This document shows positions 19,831 through 32,334 of a stretch of 64,000 bases of DNA, one piece after another. The notes under the pieces are model-generated. The model did not search any database and was not told the origin of the DNA. It was given only the letters and a program-made list of their open reading frames with translations. The stretch lies in NCBI RefSeq assembly GCF_001021085.1, contig NZ_CP004021.1:890001-954000 (forward strand), written 5' to 3'. This stretch comes from Candidatus Liberibacter africanus PTSAPSY (GTDB taxonomy: Bacteria; Pseudomonadota; Alphaproteobacteria; Rhizobiales; Rhizobiaceae). The translations under genes and the position numbers were made by a program. Numbering within the stretch: position 1 is the first letter of the stretch; each line of letters starts with the position of its first letter.

Positions 19831-20385
19831 TTGTTGAGTAATAGTGATAAAATGACAGCTTGTTGGTATATAATCCAAGTTTATTCTAATTGTGAAAAAA
19901 AAACGGTTGAGTTGATTCGTGGCAGATTAAATAGATCTGGATTAGATCACTTGGTTGAAGAAATTACTGTCCCTTCAGAAAAAGTAGTTTGTGTTCGCAA
20001 AGGACGAAAGGTTAATTCTGAACGTAGATTTTTCCCTGGATATGTGTTGATTAAGGCAGTTATGACTGATAAGGTGTATCATGCCATTAAGGATACTCCT
20101 AAGGTTATGGGTTTTCTTGGTTCTGGAAAGAATCCTGCGCCAGTTGCGGATTCTGAGATTGGTCGCATCATGAATCAGATAGAGGAGGCTGTTCAGAAGC
20201 CTGCATCTTCTGTTGTTTTTGAGATTGGTGAGCAGGTTTGTGTTTCTGATGGACCGTTTGCATCTTTTAATGGTATTGTAAAGGATGTTGATGAAGAGAG
20301 GTCTCGTCTTAAGGTAGAGGTTTCGATTTTTGGTCGCGCTACGCCGGTAGAGTTAGCGTATAATCAAGTTGAGAAGGTTGTATGA
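19831..20385 (+). CDS. nusG: Transcription termination/antitermination factor NusG
   Basis: 184 residues with an N-terminal NGN domain (CWYIIQVYSNCEKK, then FFPGYVLIKAVM) and a C-terminal KOW domain (VCVSDGPFASFNGIVKDVDEE). NusG binds RNA polymerase and links it to Rho or to ribosomal S10. Two TTG codons directly after the secE stop (19831 and 19834) are served by GGTGAG inside the secE end. An ATG at 19852 gives the more usual N-terminus but has no good binding site. The start is therefore uncertain by seven residues. Confidence 0.95.
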   Translation: MLSNSDKMTACWYIIQVYSNCEKKTVELIRGRLNRSGLDHLVEEITVPSEKVVCVRKGRKVNSERRFFPGYVLIKAVMTDKVYHAIKDTPKVMGFLGSGKNPAPVADSEIGRIMNQIEEAVQKPASSVVFEIGEQVCVSDGPFASFNGIVKDVDEERSRLKVEVSIFGRATPVELAYNQVEKVV

Positions 20386-20494
20386 TATTTTAGTTGCGGA
20401 TTAATGTGTTTATGTAAGCATATCTTTTTTAAACATGCGTTATTTATGGTTTTGTATACAATGAAGTTGGTTGTTGTTTTTGGAAGGGCTAAGA

Positions 20495-20923
20495 ATGGCT
20501 AAAGTGGTTTTTCGTAAAGTTAAATTGCAGATAGAATCAGGTTCTGCAAAACCTTCTCCGCCTGTTGGTCCTGTTATTGGGCAGACTGGTATTTCTATTA
20601 TGGCATTTTGTAAGGCGTTTAATGCTGCAACCCAAGATATGGAAAAAGGTATCCCTATTCCAACTACTGTAACTTGTTATAAAGACAAGTCTTTTGATTT
20701 TACGATGAGTCAGCCGCCTGTAAGTTTTTTTCTTAAAAAAGAGGCAGGTGTTAAGTCGGGATCTAAGCTTCCTGGCAAGGAATCCTGTGGTTCTATTTCA
20801 AGAGAAAAAGTTAAAAAAATTGCAGAATTAAAGATGCAAGATATGGGTGCTATTAGCATTGAGGGTGCTGTGAGCATGGTAGAAGGTTCGGCTTTTTCAA
20901 TGGGTATGAGTGTGGTGGATTAA
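20495..20923 (+). CDS. rplK: 50S ribosomal protein L11
   Basis: 142 residues from ATG 20495, chosen because GGAAGGG lies six bases upstream and [20 protein letters not shown] is the family N-terminus. The proline-rich [14 protein letters not shown] and the C-terminal RNA-binding domain are normal. L11 forms the GTPase-associated centre with 23S rRNA and L10/L12. rplA begins four bases after its stop. Confidence 0.97.
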   Translation: MAKVVFRKVKLQIESGSAKPSPPVGPVIGQTGISIMAFCKAFNAATQDMEKGIPIPTTVTCYKDKSFDFTMSQPPVSFFLKKEAGVKSGSKLPGKESCGSISREKVKKIAELKMQDMGAISIEGAVSMVEGSAFSMGMSVVD

Positions 20924-20927
20924 TATA

Positions 20928-21623
20928 ATGTCTAAAATTTCTAAACGTATGCGAAAGATTGCTCAGGGAATTGATCGTTCAGCATTGTACGGTTTGAGTG
21001 ATGCTGTGGCGATGATTAAAGAGCGTTCTGTAGCTAAATTTGATGAAACCGTTGAGATAGCAATGAATTTAGGGGTTGATTCTCGTCATGCTAATCAGAT
21101 GGTTCGAGGTGTTGTCACTATGCCTAATGGTACGGGGGTAAATGTTCGTGTTGCGGTGTTTGCTACATCTTCTAAGGCTAGTGAGGCTATAGAAGCGGGT
21201 GCTGATATTGTTGGGGGGGAAGATCTTTTTGAAATTGTTAAAAGTGGAAAAATAGATTTTGATCGTTGTATTGCAACTCCAGATATGATGCCATTGGTTG
21301 GAAAATTAGGTAGAGTTTTAGGTCCTCGTGGGATTATGCCTAATTTGAGGGTTGGTACCGTGACAACAGATGTCGCTACTGCTGTTCGAGAGTCTAAAAG
21401 TGGTGCGGTTGATTTTCGTTCGGAGAAAGCGGGAATTGTTCATGCTGGGATAGGAAAAGTTTCTTTTGATAACAAAAAAATAGAAGAGAATGTTCTGGCT
21501 TTTGTTAGCGCTGTTTTGAAGGCAAAGCCTGCTGTTTCAAAAGGTGATTATGTGAAGCGCATTACTTTGTCATCGACTATGGGGTGTGGTATAAAGGTTG
21601 ACCTTTCGAGTTTTGCTGTTTAA
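20928..21623 (+). CDS. rplA: 50S ribosomal protein L1
   Basis: 231 residues from ATG 20928, just after the rplK stop, so coupled to it. The L1 signature region ([20 protein letters not shown]) is intact. L1 forms the mobile stalk at the tRNA exit side and in many bacteria represses its own rplK-rplA mRNA. Confidence 0.97.
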   Translation: MSKISKRMRKIAQGIDRSALYGLSDAVAMIKERSVAKFDETVEIAMNLGVDSRHANQMVRGVVTMPNGTGVNVRVAVFATSSKASEAIEAGADIVGGEDLFEIVKSGKIDFDRCIATPDMMPLVGKLGRVLGPRGIMPNLRVGTVTTDVATAVRESKSGAVDFRSEKAGIVHAGIGKVSFDNKKIEENVLAFVSAVLKAKPAVSKGDYVKRITLSSTMGCGIKVDLSSFAV

Positions 21624-21761
21624 TAATCTTATTGGGTTATTGTTTATGAATTTCTTAGCGATGTCTCTATGATTTTTGTTTTTAGAGGTATTCGTAGAAA
21701 TGTTTTTTTTGTGTAGATGTAGAAGAACGGTTTAATTGTATTTATCATCGGGAGATGAAAG
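21624..21761 (+). promoter_or_regulatory. rplJ leader (possible L10 autoregulatory RNA)
   Basis: The 138-base spacer before rplJ can fold: ATTTCT (near 21651) with AGAAAT (near 21697), and inside it CTCTA with TAGAG around a T-rich loop. In many bacteria the L10-L12 complex binds a folded leader here and represses translation of rplJL. Position fits; the fold was found by eye and its kink-turn elements were not confirmed. Confidence 0.3.
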
Positions 21762-22280
21762 TTGAATAGGCAAGAAAAGAGTGTGGAAATTTCTGAATTA
21801 AGTAAGATTTTTTCTTCTTCTGGATCAGTTGTTGTTGCGCACTATAAGGGAATTAGTGTAGCGCAGATAAAAGATCTTCGAAAGAAAGTGCGAGAAGCTG
21901 GTGGAGGTGTAAAGGTTGCGAAAAATCGTCTTGTTAAGATTGCCGTCAGCGATACTAGTTTGAAGGGTGTTTCAGATCTTTTTGTTGGGCAATCATTGAT
22001 TGTTTATTCGGTTGACCCTATTGTTGCTCCTAAGATTTCTGTGAGCTTTGCGAATGATAATAAACAGTTTGTGGTTCTTGGCGGTATTTTGGAGAAAGAT
22101 ATTCTTGACCAAGATTCTATCAAACGGATTGCTTCGTTGCCTAATATTGATGGTATTCGTTCTATGATCATTAGTGCTATTCAATTTAATTCGACTAGAT
22201 TGGTAAATCTTCTTAATGCACCTCAGACTAAAATTGTTCGTGCTATTTCTGCTTTTGTAGATAAAAATCAACAAAGTTAG
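21762..22280 (+). CDS. rplJ: 50S ribosomal protein L10
   Basis: 172 residues from TTG at 21762, with GGGAG seven bases upstream. N-terminal rRNA-binding domain ([20 protein letters not shown], then VKVAKNRL) and the C-terminal helix that carries L7/L12 dimers. L10 and L12 form the ribosomal stalk; rplL follows 50 bases on. Confidence 0.96.
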   Translation: MNRQEKSVEISELSKIFSSSGSVVVAHYKGISVAQIKDLRKKVREAGGGVKVAKNRLVKIAVSDTSLKGVSDLFVGQSLIVYSVDPIVAPKISVSFANDNKQFVVLGGILEKDILDQDSIKRIASLPNIDGIRSMIISAIQFNSTRLVNLLNAPQTKIVRAISAFVDKNQQS

Positions 22281-22330
22281 ATCTCCAAGTTATTAAAAAA
22301 ATAAAACCAAGAATAAGGAAAATGTGTGAT

Positions 22331-22708
22331 ATGTCCAATATTGAATCAATTGTTGAAAAATTATCGTCTCTTACGCTCCTTCAAGCGGCAGAACTTTCTA
22401 AAAGATTAGAAGAAGAATGGGGAGTTTCTGCTGCTGCTCCTGTAGCTGTTGTTGCGTCTGCGGCAGGGGAATCTGCTGCTGCTGTTGCTGAAAAAACTGA
22501 ATTTGAGGTTTTTCTAGAAGGTTTTGATGCTAAGAAAAAAATCAGCGTTATAAAGGAAGTGCGGGCGATTACTGAATTGGGGCTTAAAGAAGCTAAAGAT
22601 TTCGTGGAAAGTGCTCCTAAGAGCTTAAAAACGGGTGTTAGTAAGGATGAGGCAGAGGAGCTGAAGAAAAAGCTTGAAGCTGCTGGTGCAACTATAATCC
22701 TGCGTTAA
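22331..22708 (+). CDS. rplL: 50S ribosomal protein L7/L12
   Basis: 125 residues from ATG 22331; an in-frame ATG three codons upstream (22322) lies too close to the AAGGAA site. The N-terminal dimerisation part is followed by the Ala-rich hinge ([13 protein letters not shown]) and the C-terminal factor-binding domain ([20 protein letters not shown], then [11 protein letters not shown]). It recruits translation GTPases such as the EF-Tu encoded upstream. Confidence 0.97.
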   Translation: MSNIESIVEKLSSLTLLQAAELSKRLEEEWGVSAAAPVAVVASAAGESAAAVAEKTEFEVFLEGFDAKKKISVIKEVRAITELGLKEAKDFVESAPKSLKTGVSKDEAEELKKKLEAAGATIILR

Positions 22709-22762
22709 TTGATGGTGGTATAATCAGTTTTTTAGAAGCCTTTTAAGGGGGTTTGTTTCTAG

Positions 22763-22796
22763 AGAAAATATTTATATTTTCTTTTTCTTTATTTTA
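22763..22796 (+). terminator. Hairpin with T-rich tail between rplL and rpoB (possible attenuator)
   Basis: AGAAAATAT (22763-22771) and ATATTTTCT (22774-22782) form an inverted repeat followed by TTTTCTTTATTTT. A partial terminator in this position is well known in E. coli, where it lowers rpoBC expression relative to the stalk proteins. The stem here is almost all A-T, so its strength is uncertain. Confidence 0.4.
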
Positions 22797-22822
22797 TCAT
22801 GAATTTGTTATGAGGAGAAACG

Positions 22823-25800
22823 ATGGCGAAAGGCATTGTGTTCAATGGTCTCGGGCGTGCGCGCAAATTTTTTGGAAAAAATCCTGAGATAATTGACATA
22901 CCTGATCTCATTGAAGTTCAGAAAGCGTCTTATGATCAGTTTTTAATGATGAACACTGCTCCCGAAGATCGTCCTAATGAGGGTTTGCAGGCTGCTTTTA
23001 AGTCTGTTTTCCCAATCAAGGCTTTTTCTGGGGCTGCGATGCTTGAATTTGTGTCTTATGAATTTGATCCTCCAAAGTTTGATGTGGATGATTGTTTGCG
23101 ACGTGATTTGACGTATGCTGTTCCGTTAAAAATTATTTTACGCTTGATTGTTTTTGATGTAGATGAGTTTACTGGAGCTAAATCTATCAAAGATATAAAA
23201 GAGCAGAGTATTTATATGGGCGATGTTCCTCTTATGACTAAAGATGGAACTTTTGTTATTAATGGTACTCAGCGTATAGTTGTTTCTCAACTGCATCGTT
23301 CTCCTGGTATACATTTCGATCATGATAAGGGAAAAGCGAGCTTATCGGGTAAGCTGTTATATGCTTGTCGTATTATTCCTGATCAAGGTCTATGGATGGA
23401 TATAGAGTTTGATTCTAAGGATATTATTCATATACGCATAGATAGACGTCGTAAAATTCCCGTTACGTCTTTTTTAATGGCTTTAGGTATGGATTCTGAA
23501 GAGATTCTCTCTACCTTTTATTCTAAGATTGTTTATTCTAAAAGAAATGATTTTTGGTGTTTTCCGTTTGATTCTACTCATTTGATGCTTAATTCAAAGG
23601 TTTCTTATGATCTTTTTGATGTTGATACTGGTGAGAAGATTATCGAAAGTGGGAAAAAAGTTACTGCGAGTTTGTTGAAAAACTTAGAAGAAAAGGGTGT
23701 TAAGTTTTTAGGGATTACGTCGGACTGTTTAAATGGTTTGTATGTAGCAGAAGACGTTGTTAATGGAGAAACTGGCGAGATATATAGTGAAGTCGGTGAT
23801 GCGATCAATGAAGAAAGTTTAGAATCAATTTTAAATTGTGGTATTGAAGATATATCCATTCTTCACGTTGATTATTCTAGTAATAATACTTATGTGCGTA
23901 GCACATTGGTAGCGGATAAGAATAAAGATCGTAGAGACGCCCTTTTAGACATTTATCGTGTTATGCGCCCAGGAGATGTTTCTACTCTTGCTGCTGCAGA
24001 ATCAATGTTTAATTTTCTTTTTTTTAATCCTGATAAGTACGATCTTTCAACTGTTGGTCGTGTTAAGATGAATATGCGTTTGAATCTTGATACTCCTGAT
24101 GACGTGCGCTATATCAGAAAAGAAGATGTTATCGCCATTATCAAGATACTGGTTGATTTGCGTAACGGCAAGGGAACGATTGATGATATCGATAATTTAG
24201 GAAATCGGCGAGTTCGTTCTGTCGGTGAGATGTTAAAAAATCAATATCGTCTGGGGTTATTGCGGATGGAGCGTTCCATTAAGGAGCGTATTTCGGCAGT
24301 TGATATTGATTCTGTTATGCCTCAAGATCTTATTAATGCTAAACCTGTGGTTTCTGCTGTTCGTGAATTCTTTTGTTCTTCACAGCTTTCTCAGCTTGAA
24401 GAGCATGTGAATTCTCTTTCGCGTATTACGCACACGCGTCGTTTATCTGCTTTAGGTCAAGGAGGTGTAGCAAGAGCTAGAGCAGGGGTAGAAATGCGAG
24501 ATGTGCATCCAACGCATTATGGTCGTATTTGTCCTGCAGAAACGTCAGAAGGTCATAATATTGGTTTGGTGAGCTCTCTTACATCTTTTGCGCGTGTTAA
24601 TGCATATGGTTTTATTGAAACTCCGTACCGCAAAGTTTGTAATGGTAAGGTTACGGATGAAGTCGTATACCTTTCCGCTATGGAAGAAGAAAATCGTTAT
24701 ATTTCGCAGGCCAGTGCATCTCTTGATGAGAATGGTGCTTTTACAGAAGATTTAGTTTTTTGTCGCTGTGCAGGGGAAGAAATTCTTGTTCCTAAAGAAA
24801 AAATAGACTTTATAGATGCTTCTCCTAAGCAGGTGGTTTCAATAGCAGCTTCACTTATTCCATTTTTAGAAAATGATGATTCCAATCGTGTTTTGATGGG
24901 CTGTAATATGCAACGTCAGGCGGTTCCTTTGTTAAAAGCGGAGGCTCCTTTTGTTGGTACTGGTATGGAGTCGGTTGTCGCTAAAAGTTCCGGAGCGGCT
25001 ATTGTTGCAAAACGTGCTGGAATCGTAGAACAGGTTGATGCGATACGTATAGTAATTCGTGTGGTAGAAGACGATCTTGATCCTTCTGCTTCTGGGGTTG
25101 ATATTTATCGATTGATGAAATTTCAACGTTCTAATCAAAATACTTGTGTTAATCAGCGTCCACTAGTGAAAGTTGGAGATGAGGTTCGCAGAAATGACAT
25201 TATAGCAGATGGTCCATCTACAGATTTAGGGGATCTGGCGCTTGGTCGTAATATGCTTGTCGCTTTTGTTCCTTGGCACGGGTATAATTTTGAAGATTCT
25301 ATGTTAATATCTGAACGTATGGTTTCTGAAGATGTCTTTACTTCTATTCATATAGAAGAATTTGAAGTTATGGCACGTGATACTAAACTAGGACCAGAAG
25401 AAATTACTCGTGATATACCTAATGTATCAGAAGAAGGATTAAAAAATATTGATGAATGTGGAATCATTTGTGTTGGGGCAGAGGTTAATCCTGGTGATAT
25501 CTTAGTAGGAAAGATAACTCCTAAAGGTGAAAGTCCGATGACTCCTGAAGAAAAGCTTTTGCGAGCTATTTTTGGCGAAAAAGCTGTAGATGTACGTGAT
25601 ACATCTTTGCGTGTTCCTTCTGGGGTGTCTGGTACGGTTGTTGAAGTTCGTATTTTTAATCGTCATGGTGTTGATAAGAATGAACGTTCTATATCTGTTG
25701 AGCGAGAACAGATTGATCTTCTTATTCGAGATAAGGATGATGAGCAGGCAATTTTAGATCGCAATGTTTATAGTCGTCTGAAAGAAATTTTATGTGGTCA

Positions 25801-26962
25801 AACGGCGATTTCTGGACCTAAAGATTTTAAAAAGTTATCTGTTCTTTCAAGTGATTTAATCTCAAGGTATCAGCGTTCTCAATGGTGGCAGTTTGCGGTT
25901 CAAGATGAAAAAGTACAGCGAAATGTCGAATCTTTAAAAACTCAATACGAAACTTCTAAATCTATCCTTGAAAATCGTTTTAAGAATAAAATTGATAAAA
26001 TCCAATGGGGCGATGATATGCCTCCTGGCGTTTTAAGGGTGATTAAAGTGTTTGTTGCGATGAAGCGTCCAATTCAGTCAGGGGATAAAATGGCTGGGCG
26101 TCATGGTAATAAAGGAATTGTTTCTCGCATATTGCCTTGTGAGGATATGCCGTTTCTCGAGGATGGTACTTCTGTTGATATTGTACTTAATCCATTAGGT
26201 GTTCCTTCTCGTATGAATGTTGGGCAGATTTTCGAAACTCATCTTGGATGGGCTTCTGTTGGTCTTGGGAAAAAGATCAAAAGTAGTATCAATGATTATA
26301 AAGCTAATGGTGATATAGGGCCATTGCGGAGTTTTCTAGAGAAGATAATAGGAAATGGTCCTCATGCTGAAAAGATATCAGAATACGATGATGATTCTGT
26401 ATTGCGTTTAGCAGAACAATGGAAATCAGGTGTTCCTGTTTCAACGCCCGTATTTGATGGGGCTGATGAAGATGCTATAAATTCGATGCTTCGTATGGCT
26501 GACTTAGATGAAAGTGGACAGTCTATTTTATATGATGGTATTACTGGTGAGCCATTTGATCGACCTGTGACCGTTGGGTATATTTATATGTTGAAGCTTA
26601 ATCATATGGTTTCAGATAAAGTTTATGCTCGTTCTACTGGAAGTTATTCACTTGTTACACAGCAGCCTTTAGGTGGAAAATCTAACAGAGGTGGTCAGCG
26701 TTTAGGAGAGATGGAAGTGAGATGTACGCAGGCTTATGGTGCTGCTTATGTTTTGCAAGAAATGCTGACAATCAAGTCTGACGATGTTGTGGGTCGTACT
26801 AAAGTTTATGAATCTATTGTCGCAGGAAACAATACTTTTGAAACAGGTATACCGGAGAGTTTCAATGTTTTAATTAAAGAAATGCAAGCTTTAGGTTTGA
26901 GTATTGATTTAGAAAATTCGCACACAAAAAACAGCGCAAAAGCAAAAAAATTTCTGATTTAA
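22823..26962 (+). CDS. rpoB: DNA-directed RNA polymerase subunit beta
   Basis: 1379 residues, the usual alphaproteobacterial length, with GAGGAG before the ATG. All conserved blocks are present, including the rifampicin-region [32 protein letters not shown], the lysine-bearing [13 protein letters not shown] and the C-terminal [18 protein letters not shown]. With RpoC it forms the catalytic core. The last residues are Lys- and Asn-rich, as in homologues. Confidence 0.99.
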   Translation: MAKGIVFNGLGRARKFFGKNPEIIDIPDLIEVQKASYDQFLMMNTAPEDRPNEGLQAAFKSVFPIKAFSGAAMLEFVSYEFDPPKFDVDDCLRRDLTYAVPLKIILRLIVFDVDEFTGAKSIKDIKEQSIYMGDVPLMTKDGTFVINGTQRIVVSQLHRSPGIHFDHDKGKASLSGKLLYACRIIPDQGLWMDIEFDSKDIIHIRIDRRRKIPVTSFLMALGMDSEEILSTFYSKIVYSKRNDFWCFPFDSTHLMLNSKVSYDLFDVDTGEKIIESGKKVTASLLKNLEEKGVKFLGITSDCLNGLYVAEDVVNGETGEIYSEVGDAINEESLESILNCGIEDISILHVDYSSNNTYVRSTLVADKNKDRRDALLDIYRVMRPGDVSTLAAAESMFNFLFFNPDKYDLSTVGRVKMNMRLNLDTPDDVRYIRKEDVIAIIKILVDLRNGKGTIDDIDNLGNRRVRSVGEMLKNQYRLGLLRMERSIKERISAVDIDSVMPQDLINAKPVVSAVREFFCSSQLSQLEEHVNSLSRITHTRRLSALGQGGVARARAGVEMRDVHPTHYGRICPAETSEGHNIGLVSSLTSFARVNAYGFIETPYRKVCNGKVTDEVVYLSAMEEENRYISQASASLDENGAFTEDLVFCRCAGEEILVPKEKIDFIDASPKQVVSIAASLIPFLENDDSNRVLMGCNMQRQAVPLLKAEAPFVGTGMESVVAKSSGAAIVAKRAGIVEQVDAIRIVIRVVEDDLDPSASGVDIYRLMKFQRSNQNTCVNQRPLVKVGDEVRRNDIIADGPSTDLGDLALGRNMLVAFVPWHGYNFEDSMLISERMVSEDVFTSIHIEEFEVMARDTKLGPEEITRDIPNVSEEGLKNIDECGIICVGAEVNPGDILVGKITPKGESPMTPEEKLLRAIFGEKAVDVRDTSLRVPSGVSGTVVEVRIFNRHGVDKNERSISVEREQIDLLIRDKDDEQAILDRNVYSRLKEILCGQTAISGPKDFKKLSVLSSDLISRYQRSQWWQFAVQDEKVQRNVESLKTQYETSKSILENRFKNKIDKIQWGDDMPPGVLRVIKVFVAMKRPIQSGDKMAGRHGNKGIVSRILPCEDMPFLEDGTSVDIVLNPLGVPSRMNVGQIFETHLGWASVGLGKKIKSSINDYKANGDIGPLRSFLEKIIGNGPHAEKISEYDDDSVLRLAEQWKSGVPVSTPVFDGADEDAINSMLRMADLDESGQSILYDGITGEPFDRPVTVGYIYMLKLNHMVSDKVYARSTGSYSLVTQQPLGGKSNRGGQRLGEMEVRCTQAYGAAYVLQEMLTIKSDDVVGRTKVYESIVAGNNTFETGIPESFNVLIKEMQALGLSIDLENSHTKNSAKAKKFLI

Positions 26963-26988
26963 GTAAATATGAATAAGAGATAATAGAG

Positions 26989-27012
26989 AAGAAAGAATTT
27001 TTCTTTTTTTTT
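26989..27012 (+). terminator. Weak hairpin plus T8 between rpoB and rpoC
   Basis: AAGAAA (26989-26994) and TTTCTT (27000-27005) are followed by a further run of T to 27012. A six-base A-T stem is weak and the binding site of rpoC follows 23 bases later, so at most it would attenuate. Confidence 0.2.
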
Positions 27013-27045
27013 GGATATTTTGCCTTTGAATGGGAGAGATAAAAT

Positions 27046-30000
27046 ATGCAGCAAGAGGTTATGAGATTTTTAAATCCTTGGACAGATGATAGAGAATTTG
27101 ATTCCGTCAGGATTTCAATTGCCTCTCCAGAAAAGATTATATCATTGTCTTATGGTGAGATAAAAAAGCCTGAGACAATTAATTATCGTACTTTTAAACC
27201 GGAAAGAGACGGTTTATTTTGCGCGCGTATTTTTGGTCCTATTAAAGACTACGAATGTATATGTGGTAAGTATAAGCGCATGAAGTATAAGGGAATTATT
27301 TGTGAAAAGTGCGGTGTGGAGGTGACGTTATCTTCTGTTCGCCGGGATCGCATGGCTCATATTCAGTTGGCTTGTCCTGTTGCTCATCCGTGGTTTCTTA
27401 AATCTTTGCCATCTCGTATATCTATGTTACTTGATATGACTTTAAAAGATGTAGAGCGTGTTTTATATTTTGAGAGTTACGTTGTTGTTGATCCTGGTCT
27501 ATCTTCATTAGAAAAATATCAAATTTTGACAGAAGAAGAATATGTAGAAGCAGTAAATCAATTTGGGCACGATCAATTTACTGCTATGATGGGCGCAGAT
27601 GCAATACGCGAGTTATTAATTGGATTGGATTTACAGAATTTGGCTATTACTTTGCGTAGTCAACTAAGTAAATCTTCTTCTATTTTTAGAAGAAAAAAGA
27701 TAATAAAACGCCTTAAAATTGTGGATAATTTTATCATTTCAGGGAATAAACCTGAATGGATGGTTATGACCGTTATTCCTGTTCTTCCTCCTGATTTAAG
27801 GCCGTTAGTAGCTCTTGATTTTGGAAGATTTGCAGCTTCTGATTTAAATGATTTATATCGTCGGGTTATTGGTAGAAATAATCGATTGATGAGATTAAAA
27901 AGTTTGCATGCTCCAGACATTATTGTGCGCAATGAGAAGAGAATGTTGCAAGAATCGGTTGATGCTTTGTTTGATAATGGGCGCCATAAGCGTGTGGTAA
28001 CCGGTGCAAATAGGCGTCCTTTGAAGTCGTTGTCTGATATGTTGAAAGGTAAACAGGGGCGATTTAGAACAAATCTTCTTGGAAAGAGAGTCGATTATTC
28101 TGGTCGTAGTGTTATTGTGGCAGGTCCAGAGTTACTTTTGCATCAGTGCGGACTTCCTAAGCTAATGGCACTTGAATTATTCAAACCTTTCTTATATGCA
28201 CAGTTAGAAAAAAAAGGATATGTTTCTACTGTTAAACAAGCTAAAAAGTTTGTTGAAAAAGAGAAGCCTGAAGTTTGGGATGTGCTTGCTGAGGTTGTTC
28301 ACCAACATGTCGTATTGCTTAATCGTGCTCCGAGTTTGCATCGTTTAAGTATGCAGGCTTTTGAACCAAAGATTATAAGTGGAAAAGCTATTCAGCTTCA
28401 TCCTTTGGTATGTGCAGGGTATAATGCTGACTTTGATGGAGATCAGATGGCAGTTTATGTCGTTATTTCTCCTGAAGCGCAGTTGGAAGCACGTGTATTG
28501 ATGTTATCTACAAATAATCTTTTGCATCCAGCAAGTGGAGTTCCCGTTGTAGTTCCTTCGCAAGATATGGTTTTAGGTCTTTATTATTTGTCTATTGTTC
28601 ATGAAGGAGAGCCAGGTGAAGGAATGATTTTTGCTGATATCAGCGAGGTATATCATGCACTTGAGCATAAAGTAGTGACGTTGCATTCAAAAATTCGTGG
28701 AAGATATAAAAATATTGATGAAAAAGGCAATTGGACTTCAACAGTATATGATACAACTCCAGGGCGTATGATTATAGGTGAAATATTACCTCGCCATCAT
28801 AATATTTCGTTTGATCTTTGCAATCAGGAAATGATTAAGAAAAACATTTCGTCCATGGTAGATGCGATTTATCGTCATTGTGGACAGAAAAGTACGGTTT
28901 CTTTCTGTGATGACCTTATGCGTTTAGGATTTCGTTATGCGTGTTCTTCTGGAATTTCTTTTGGTAAAGATGATATAATTGTTCCTGAGTCAAAGGAAAG
29001 TATTATTGCCAAAGCCGATGAGATGGTTAAAGAATATGAAAATCAATATAATGATGGATTGATTACACGTGGTGAAAAATATAATAAAGTCGTTGATTTA
29101 TGGGGTAAGACAACTGATAAAGTGACCGAAGAAATGATGGCGCGTATTAAACAAGTTGAATTTGATCCAGAAACTGGTCGTCAAAAGCAGATGAATTCTA
29201 TATTTATGATGTCTCATTCTGGTGCCCGTAGTTCTATACATCAGATGCGTCAGCTTGGTGGAATGAGAGGTTTGATAGCGAAGCCATCAGGGGAAATTAT
29301 TGAATCTCCTATTCGTTCTCACTTTAAAGACGGTCTTTATGGATTTGAGTTCTTCCAATCTTGTGTCGGTGGTCGTAAAGGATTGCTTGATGTTGTTATG
29401 AGAACTGCTAGTTCTGGTTACTTAAGTCGTAGACTTGTAGATGTTGCTCAGAATTGCATTGTCAATCAAGTTGATTGTAAGACGAAAAAAGGTTTGACTA
29501 TTACGCATATAGTAGATTCAGGACAAGTAGTTTATTCTCTTGGGAATAGAATTTTAGGACGTACTACTCTTGATGATATTATCAATCCATCTACAAATGA
29601 ATGCATTATAAGTGCCGGTAATTTAATACTTGAATCACATGTTAATGAAATTGAGAAATGTGGTATTCGTTCTGTGAAGATCCGTTCTGTGTTAACTTGT
29701 GAAGCTAGTAAAGGAGTATGTTCTCTTTGTTATGGTCGGGATCTCGCTCGAGGAACTCTTGTTAACGTAGGTGAAGCTGTCGGTGTGATTGCCGCTCAGT
29801 CAATAGGTGAGCCTGGAACACAGTTGACAATGCGTACTTTCCATCTTGGAGGTGCGGTGACAGTTATGGATCGATCTTTTCTTGAGTCCTCTTGTGAGGG
29901 GACGGTCAAGATCAAAAATCGTAGTGTTTGTCGTAATTCTACAAATGACCTTATTTCAATGGGTCGTAATACAACACTTCAAATTTTGGATACATCTGGG

Positions 30001-31242
30001 CAAGAGCAATCTTCACATCGTATTATGTATGGTGCTAAACTATTTGTTGATGATGGTGATGAAATAAAATGTGGGCAGCGTATTTCTGAATGGGATCCCC
30101 ATACTTTCCCAATGATAACCGAAGTTTCTGGAACTGTAGAATTTGAGGATCTTGTGGATGGTATTTCTGTGATAGAAAGCATTGGTGAATCTACAGGTAT
30201 TGCTAAAAGAAAAGTTATTGATTGGCGATTTACTAGTCGAGGTCAAAATTTAAAACCAGCTATCGTTGTTAAAGATGAAAATGGTGCTGTGTTGAAATTT
30301 GCTCGTGGAACAGATGCTCGATTCTTTTTGCCGGTAGATGCGATTCTTTCTGTCTCTCCTGGACAAAAAGTTTCTACAGGGGATGTTTTGTCTCGTTGGC
30401 CAATATCTAGTGCTAAGACGAAAGATATCACGAGTGGATTGCCACGAGTTGCTGAGCTTTTTGAAGCACGTCGTCCTAAAAATCATGCTATATTAGCAGA
30501 AATTAGCGGGACTATTAGAATAAAAAGAAATTATAAGAACAAATCTCGCGTATTGATTGAACCTTTTGAAGAAGGCATCGATCCTGTCGAATACTTTATC
30601 CCAAAAAATAAACATTTTTATTTACAGGATGGGGATCATGTTGAAAAAGGTGATTATATTCTTGATGGGAATCCTGTTCCGCATGATATTTTAAGAATAA
30701 AGGGCATAGAAGCATTGGCCTCTTATCTCATTAATGAGGTTCAAGAAGTTTATCTTCTAGAAGGTGTGACGATCAATGATAAGCATCTAGAAACTGTGTT
30801 ACGTCAAATGTTGCAGAAAGTTGAAATTACTGATCCAGTTGATACTGAATATATATTAGGCGATGTTGTTGATCGCATCGAAATAGAAGAGTTGAATAAA
30901 TCTCGTGTACAAGAAGGGAAGAAAGAGATTTCTTTTTCTCTTGTACTTCAAGGTATTACAAGGGCTTCTCTAGATACTAACTCATTTATGTCAGCTGCTT
31001 CCTTTCAGGAAACAACAAAAGTTCTTACAGAAGCAGCAATTGCTGGTAAAGTTGATATGTTAGAAGGTCTTAAAGAAAATGTTATTGTAGGTCGTTTGAT
31101 TCCTGCAGGAACAGGGGCTATTTTGCACGAAAAACGTCGTATTGCTATGAATAGAGATCAAATGATTCTTAAAGAAAGATCTAATTCTTTATCGGATCAA
31201 GATTGTAACAACACAACCGTTCAAGGGATGATATCAGAATAG
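27046..31242 (+). CDS. rpoC: DNA-directed RNA polymerase subunit beta'
   Basis: 1398 residues. The N-terminal zinc finger ([20 protein letters not shown]), the catalytic Mg site NADFDGDQM, the trigger-loop block ([18 protein letters not shown]) and the second zinc cluster ([16 protein letters not shown]) are intact. GGGAG lies 9 bases before the ATG. It is the last gene of the cluster; an A-T-only hairpin with T6 follows. Confidence 0.99.
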   Translation: MQQEVMRFLNPWTDDREFDSVRISIASPEKIISLSYGEIKKPETINYRTFKPERDGLFCARIFGPIKDYECICGKYKRMKYKGIICEKCGVEVTLSSVRRDRMAHIQLACPVAHPWFLKSLPSRISMLLDMTLKDVERVLYFESYVVVDPGLSSLEKYQILTEEEYVEAVNQFGHDQFTAMMGADAIRELLIGLDLQNLAITLRSQLSKSSSIFRRKKIIKRLKIVDNFIISGNKPEWMVMTVIPVLPPDLRPLVALDFGRFAASDLNDLYRRVIGRNNRLMRLKSLHAPDIIVRNEKRMLQESVDALFDNGRHKRVVTGANRRPLKSLSDMLKGKQGRFRTNLLGKRVDYSGRSVIVAGPELLLHQCGLPKLMALELFKPFLYAQLEKKGYVSTVKQAKKFVEKEKPEVWDVLAEVVHQHVVLLNRAPSLHRLSMQAFEPKIISGKAIQLHPLVCAGYNADFDGDQMAVYVVISPEAQLEARVLMLSTNNLLHPASGVPVVVPSQDMVLGLYYLSIVHEGEPGEGMIFADISEVYHALEHKVVTLHSKIRGRYKNIDEKGNWTSTVYDTTPGRMIIGEILPRHHNISFDLCNQEMIKKNISSMVDAIYRHCGQKSTVSFCDDLMRLGFRYACSSGISFGKDDIIVPESKESIIAKADEMVKEYENQYNDGLITRGEKYNKVVDLWGKTTDKVTEEMMARIKQVEFDPETGRQKQMNSIFMMSHSGARSSIHQMRQLGGMRGLIAKPSGEIIESPIRSHFKDGLYGFEFFQSCVGGRKGLLDVVMRTASSGYLSRRLVDVAQNCIVNQVDCKTKKGLTITHIVDSGQVVYSLGNRILGRTTLDDIINPSTNECIISAGNLILESHVNEIEKCGIRSVKIRSVLTCEASKGVCSLCYGRDLARGTLVNVGEAVGVIAAQSIGEPGTQLTMRTFHLGGAVTVMDRSFLESSCEGTVKIKNRSVCRNSTNDLISMGRNTTLQILDTSGQEQSSHRIMYGAKLFVDDGDEIKCGQRISEWDPHTFPMITEVSGTVEFEDLVDGISVIESIGESTGIAKRKVIDWRFTSRGQNLKPAIVVKDENGAVLKFARGTDARFFLPVDAILSVSPGQKVSTGDVLSRWPISSAKTKDITSGLPRVAELFEARRPKNHAILAEISGTIRIKRNYKNKSRVLIEPFEEGIDPVEYFIPKNKHFYLQDGDHVEKGDYILDGNPVPHDILRIKGIEALASYLINEVQEVYLLEGVTINDKHLETVLRQMLQKVEITDPVDTEYILGDVVDRIEIEELNKSRVQEGKKEISFSLVLQGITRASLDTNSFMSAASFQETTKVLTEAAIAGKVDMLEGLKENVIVGRLIPAGTGAILHEKRRIAMNRDQMILKERSNSLSDQDCNNTTVQGMISE

Positions 31243-31245
31243 TAG

Positions 31246-31278
31246 TAATATATGAGTAATATATTATGTAATTTTTTG
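31246..31278 (+). terminator. Possible terminator after rpoC
   Basis: TAATATAT (31246-31253) and ATATATTA (31259-31266) form a perfect 8-base stem with loop GAGTA, followed six bases later by TTTTTT. The stem has no G-C pair, so it may be inefficient. Confidence 0.35.
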
Positions 31279-32334
31279 TTGTGCTATTATAGTAGCTGTT
31301 TTGCGTCATAATTAATTTTTACGGTAAGGTTATTAGGAAATTGATGAGTAGCGCTGAAATATCATAAATTTGTACTGATATTGGAATTATAATGATATTC
31401 GCTATTTTAAAGGAATTGATCTCTTGATTTTCATCATTAGATCACAATGTTTAGCCTTTGTGAAAGATGTGAACAGTTTTTTTATTTCGCATAATTAAAG
31501 ATGCTCTTACGATGGTAGAAAAAATATAATTGTTCTAGCAACAATAAAATATATGGGAATAGATATCGGTATTTCGATGAATCTAGTATACTTATTTAAT
31601 CAGAGAGAAAGTTTTTTGAATTTATAACCTTCAATCATAAATATTTTATATTACTAATAAGAAATCCAATATATGTTTGACAGGAAGATCTGTTGATAAA
31701 TTTGACCAATTTCTTATTAATATAACAGTGAAAAAATTTAAATAAATTATAAAAAAGTGATTTTTATAATTTTATTTTTTTAGATTAAGGAGATAATAGG
31801 ATGAAAATTATTGTTTAATATACTATTAGATCCTTGTAATTTTATTTTTCCATGGTATTTATCCAATAATTGTACTATTAAAACTAGATAATGTGGCGTG
31901 TTTTCCCGTAATTATTGAAAAATAAACAATTGTAAAATCGTCCTGCATAGATTTATTTATAGTTGTTATTGTATATTTCATCTATTTTTTATCTTCTGGT
32001 TATTGCCAATTTCCAGCAATATGGGGTATAGATAAATACATGTATATATTCTTTGATGTGGAAAGAATGCTATTATTTTAAATTGCGTTTCCGATTTTTA
32101 TTTATAATACCTTAGTTGTTTTATGTTTTGTTAGTCATAATCAGGGATTATAGTGAGGAAAATTTAACCGAAATACTATACTTCCATATGGTTTTTCGAA
32201 GAATAGAGTGAATTGCACATATCTTAAAGTGATCGTTAAAATTCAAGATAGAGGTATTGGATAAGGTATCATATAGTGGTTGGTCATTACATAATTTATG
32301 TTATGTTCGGAATATGAAAGAAGGATTTTAATTT
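31279..32334. other. 1.05 kb spacer between rpoC and the malic enzyme gene
   Basis: Very AT-rich, stops in all frames, no tRNA-like or GC-rich island and no frame with a binding site. Most likely remains of lost genes no longer readable. AAGGA at 32321-32325 serves the malic enzyme ATG at 32335. Confidence 0.5.
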
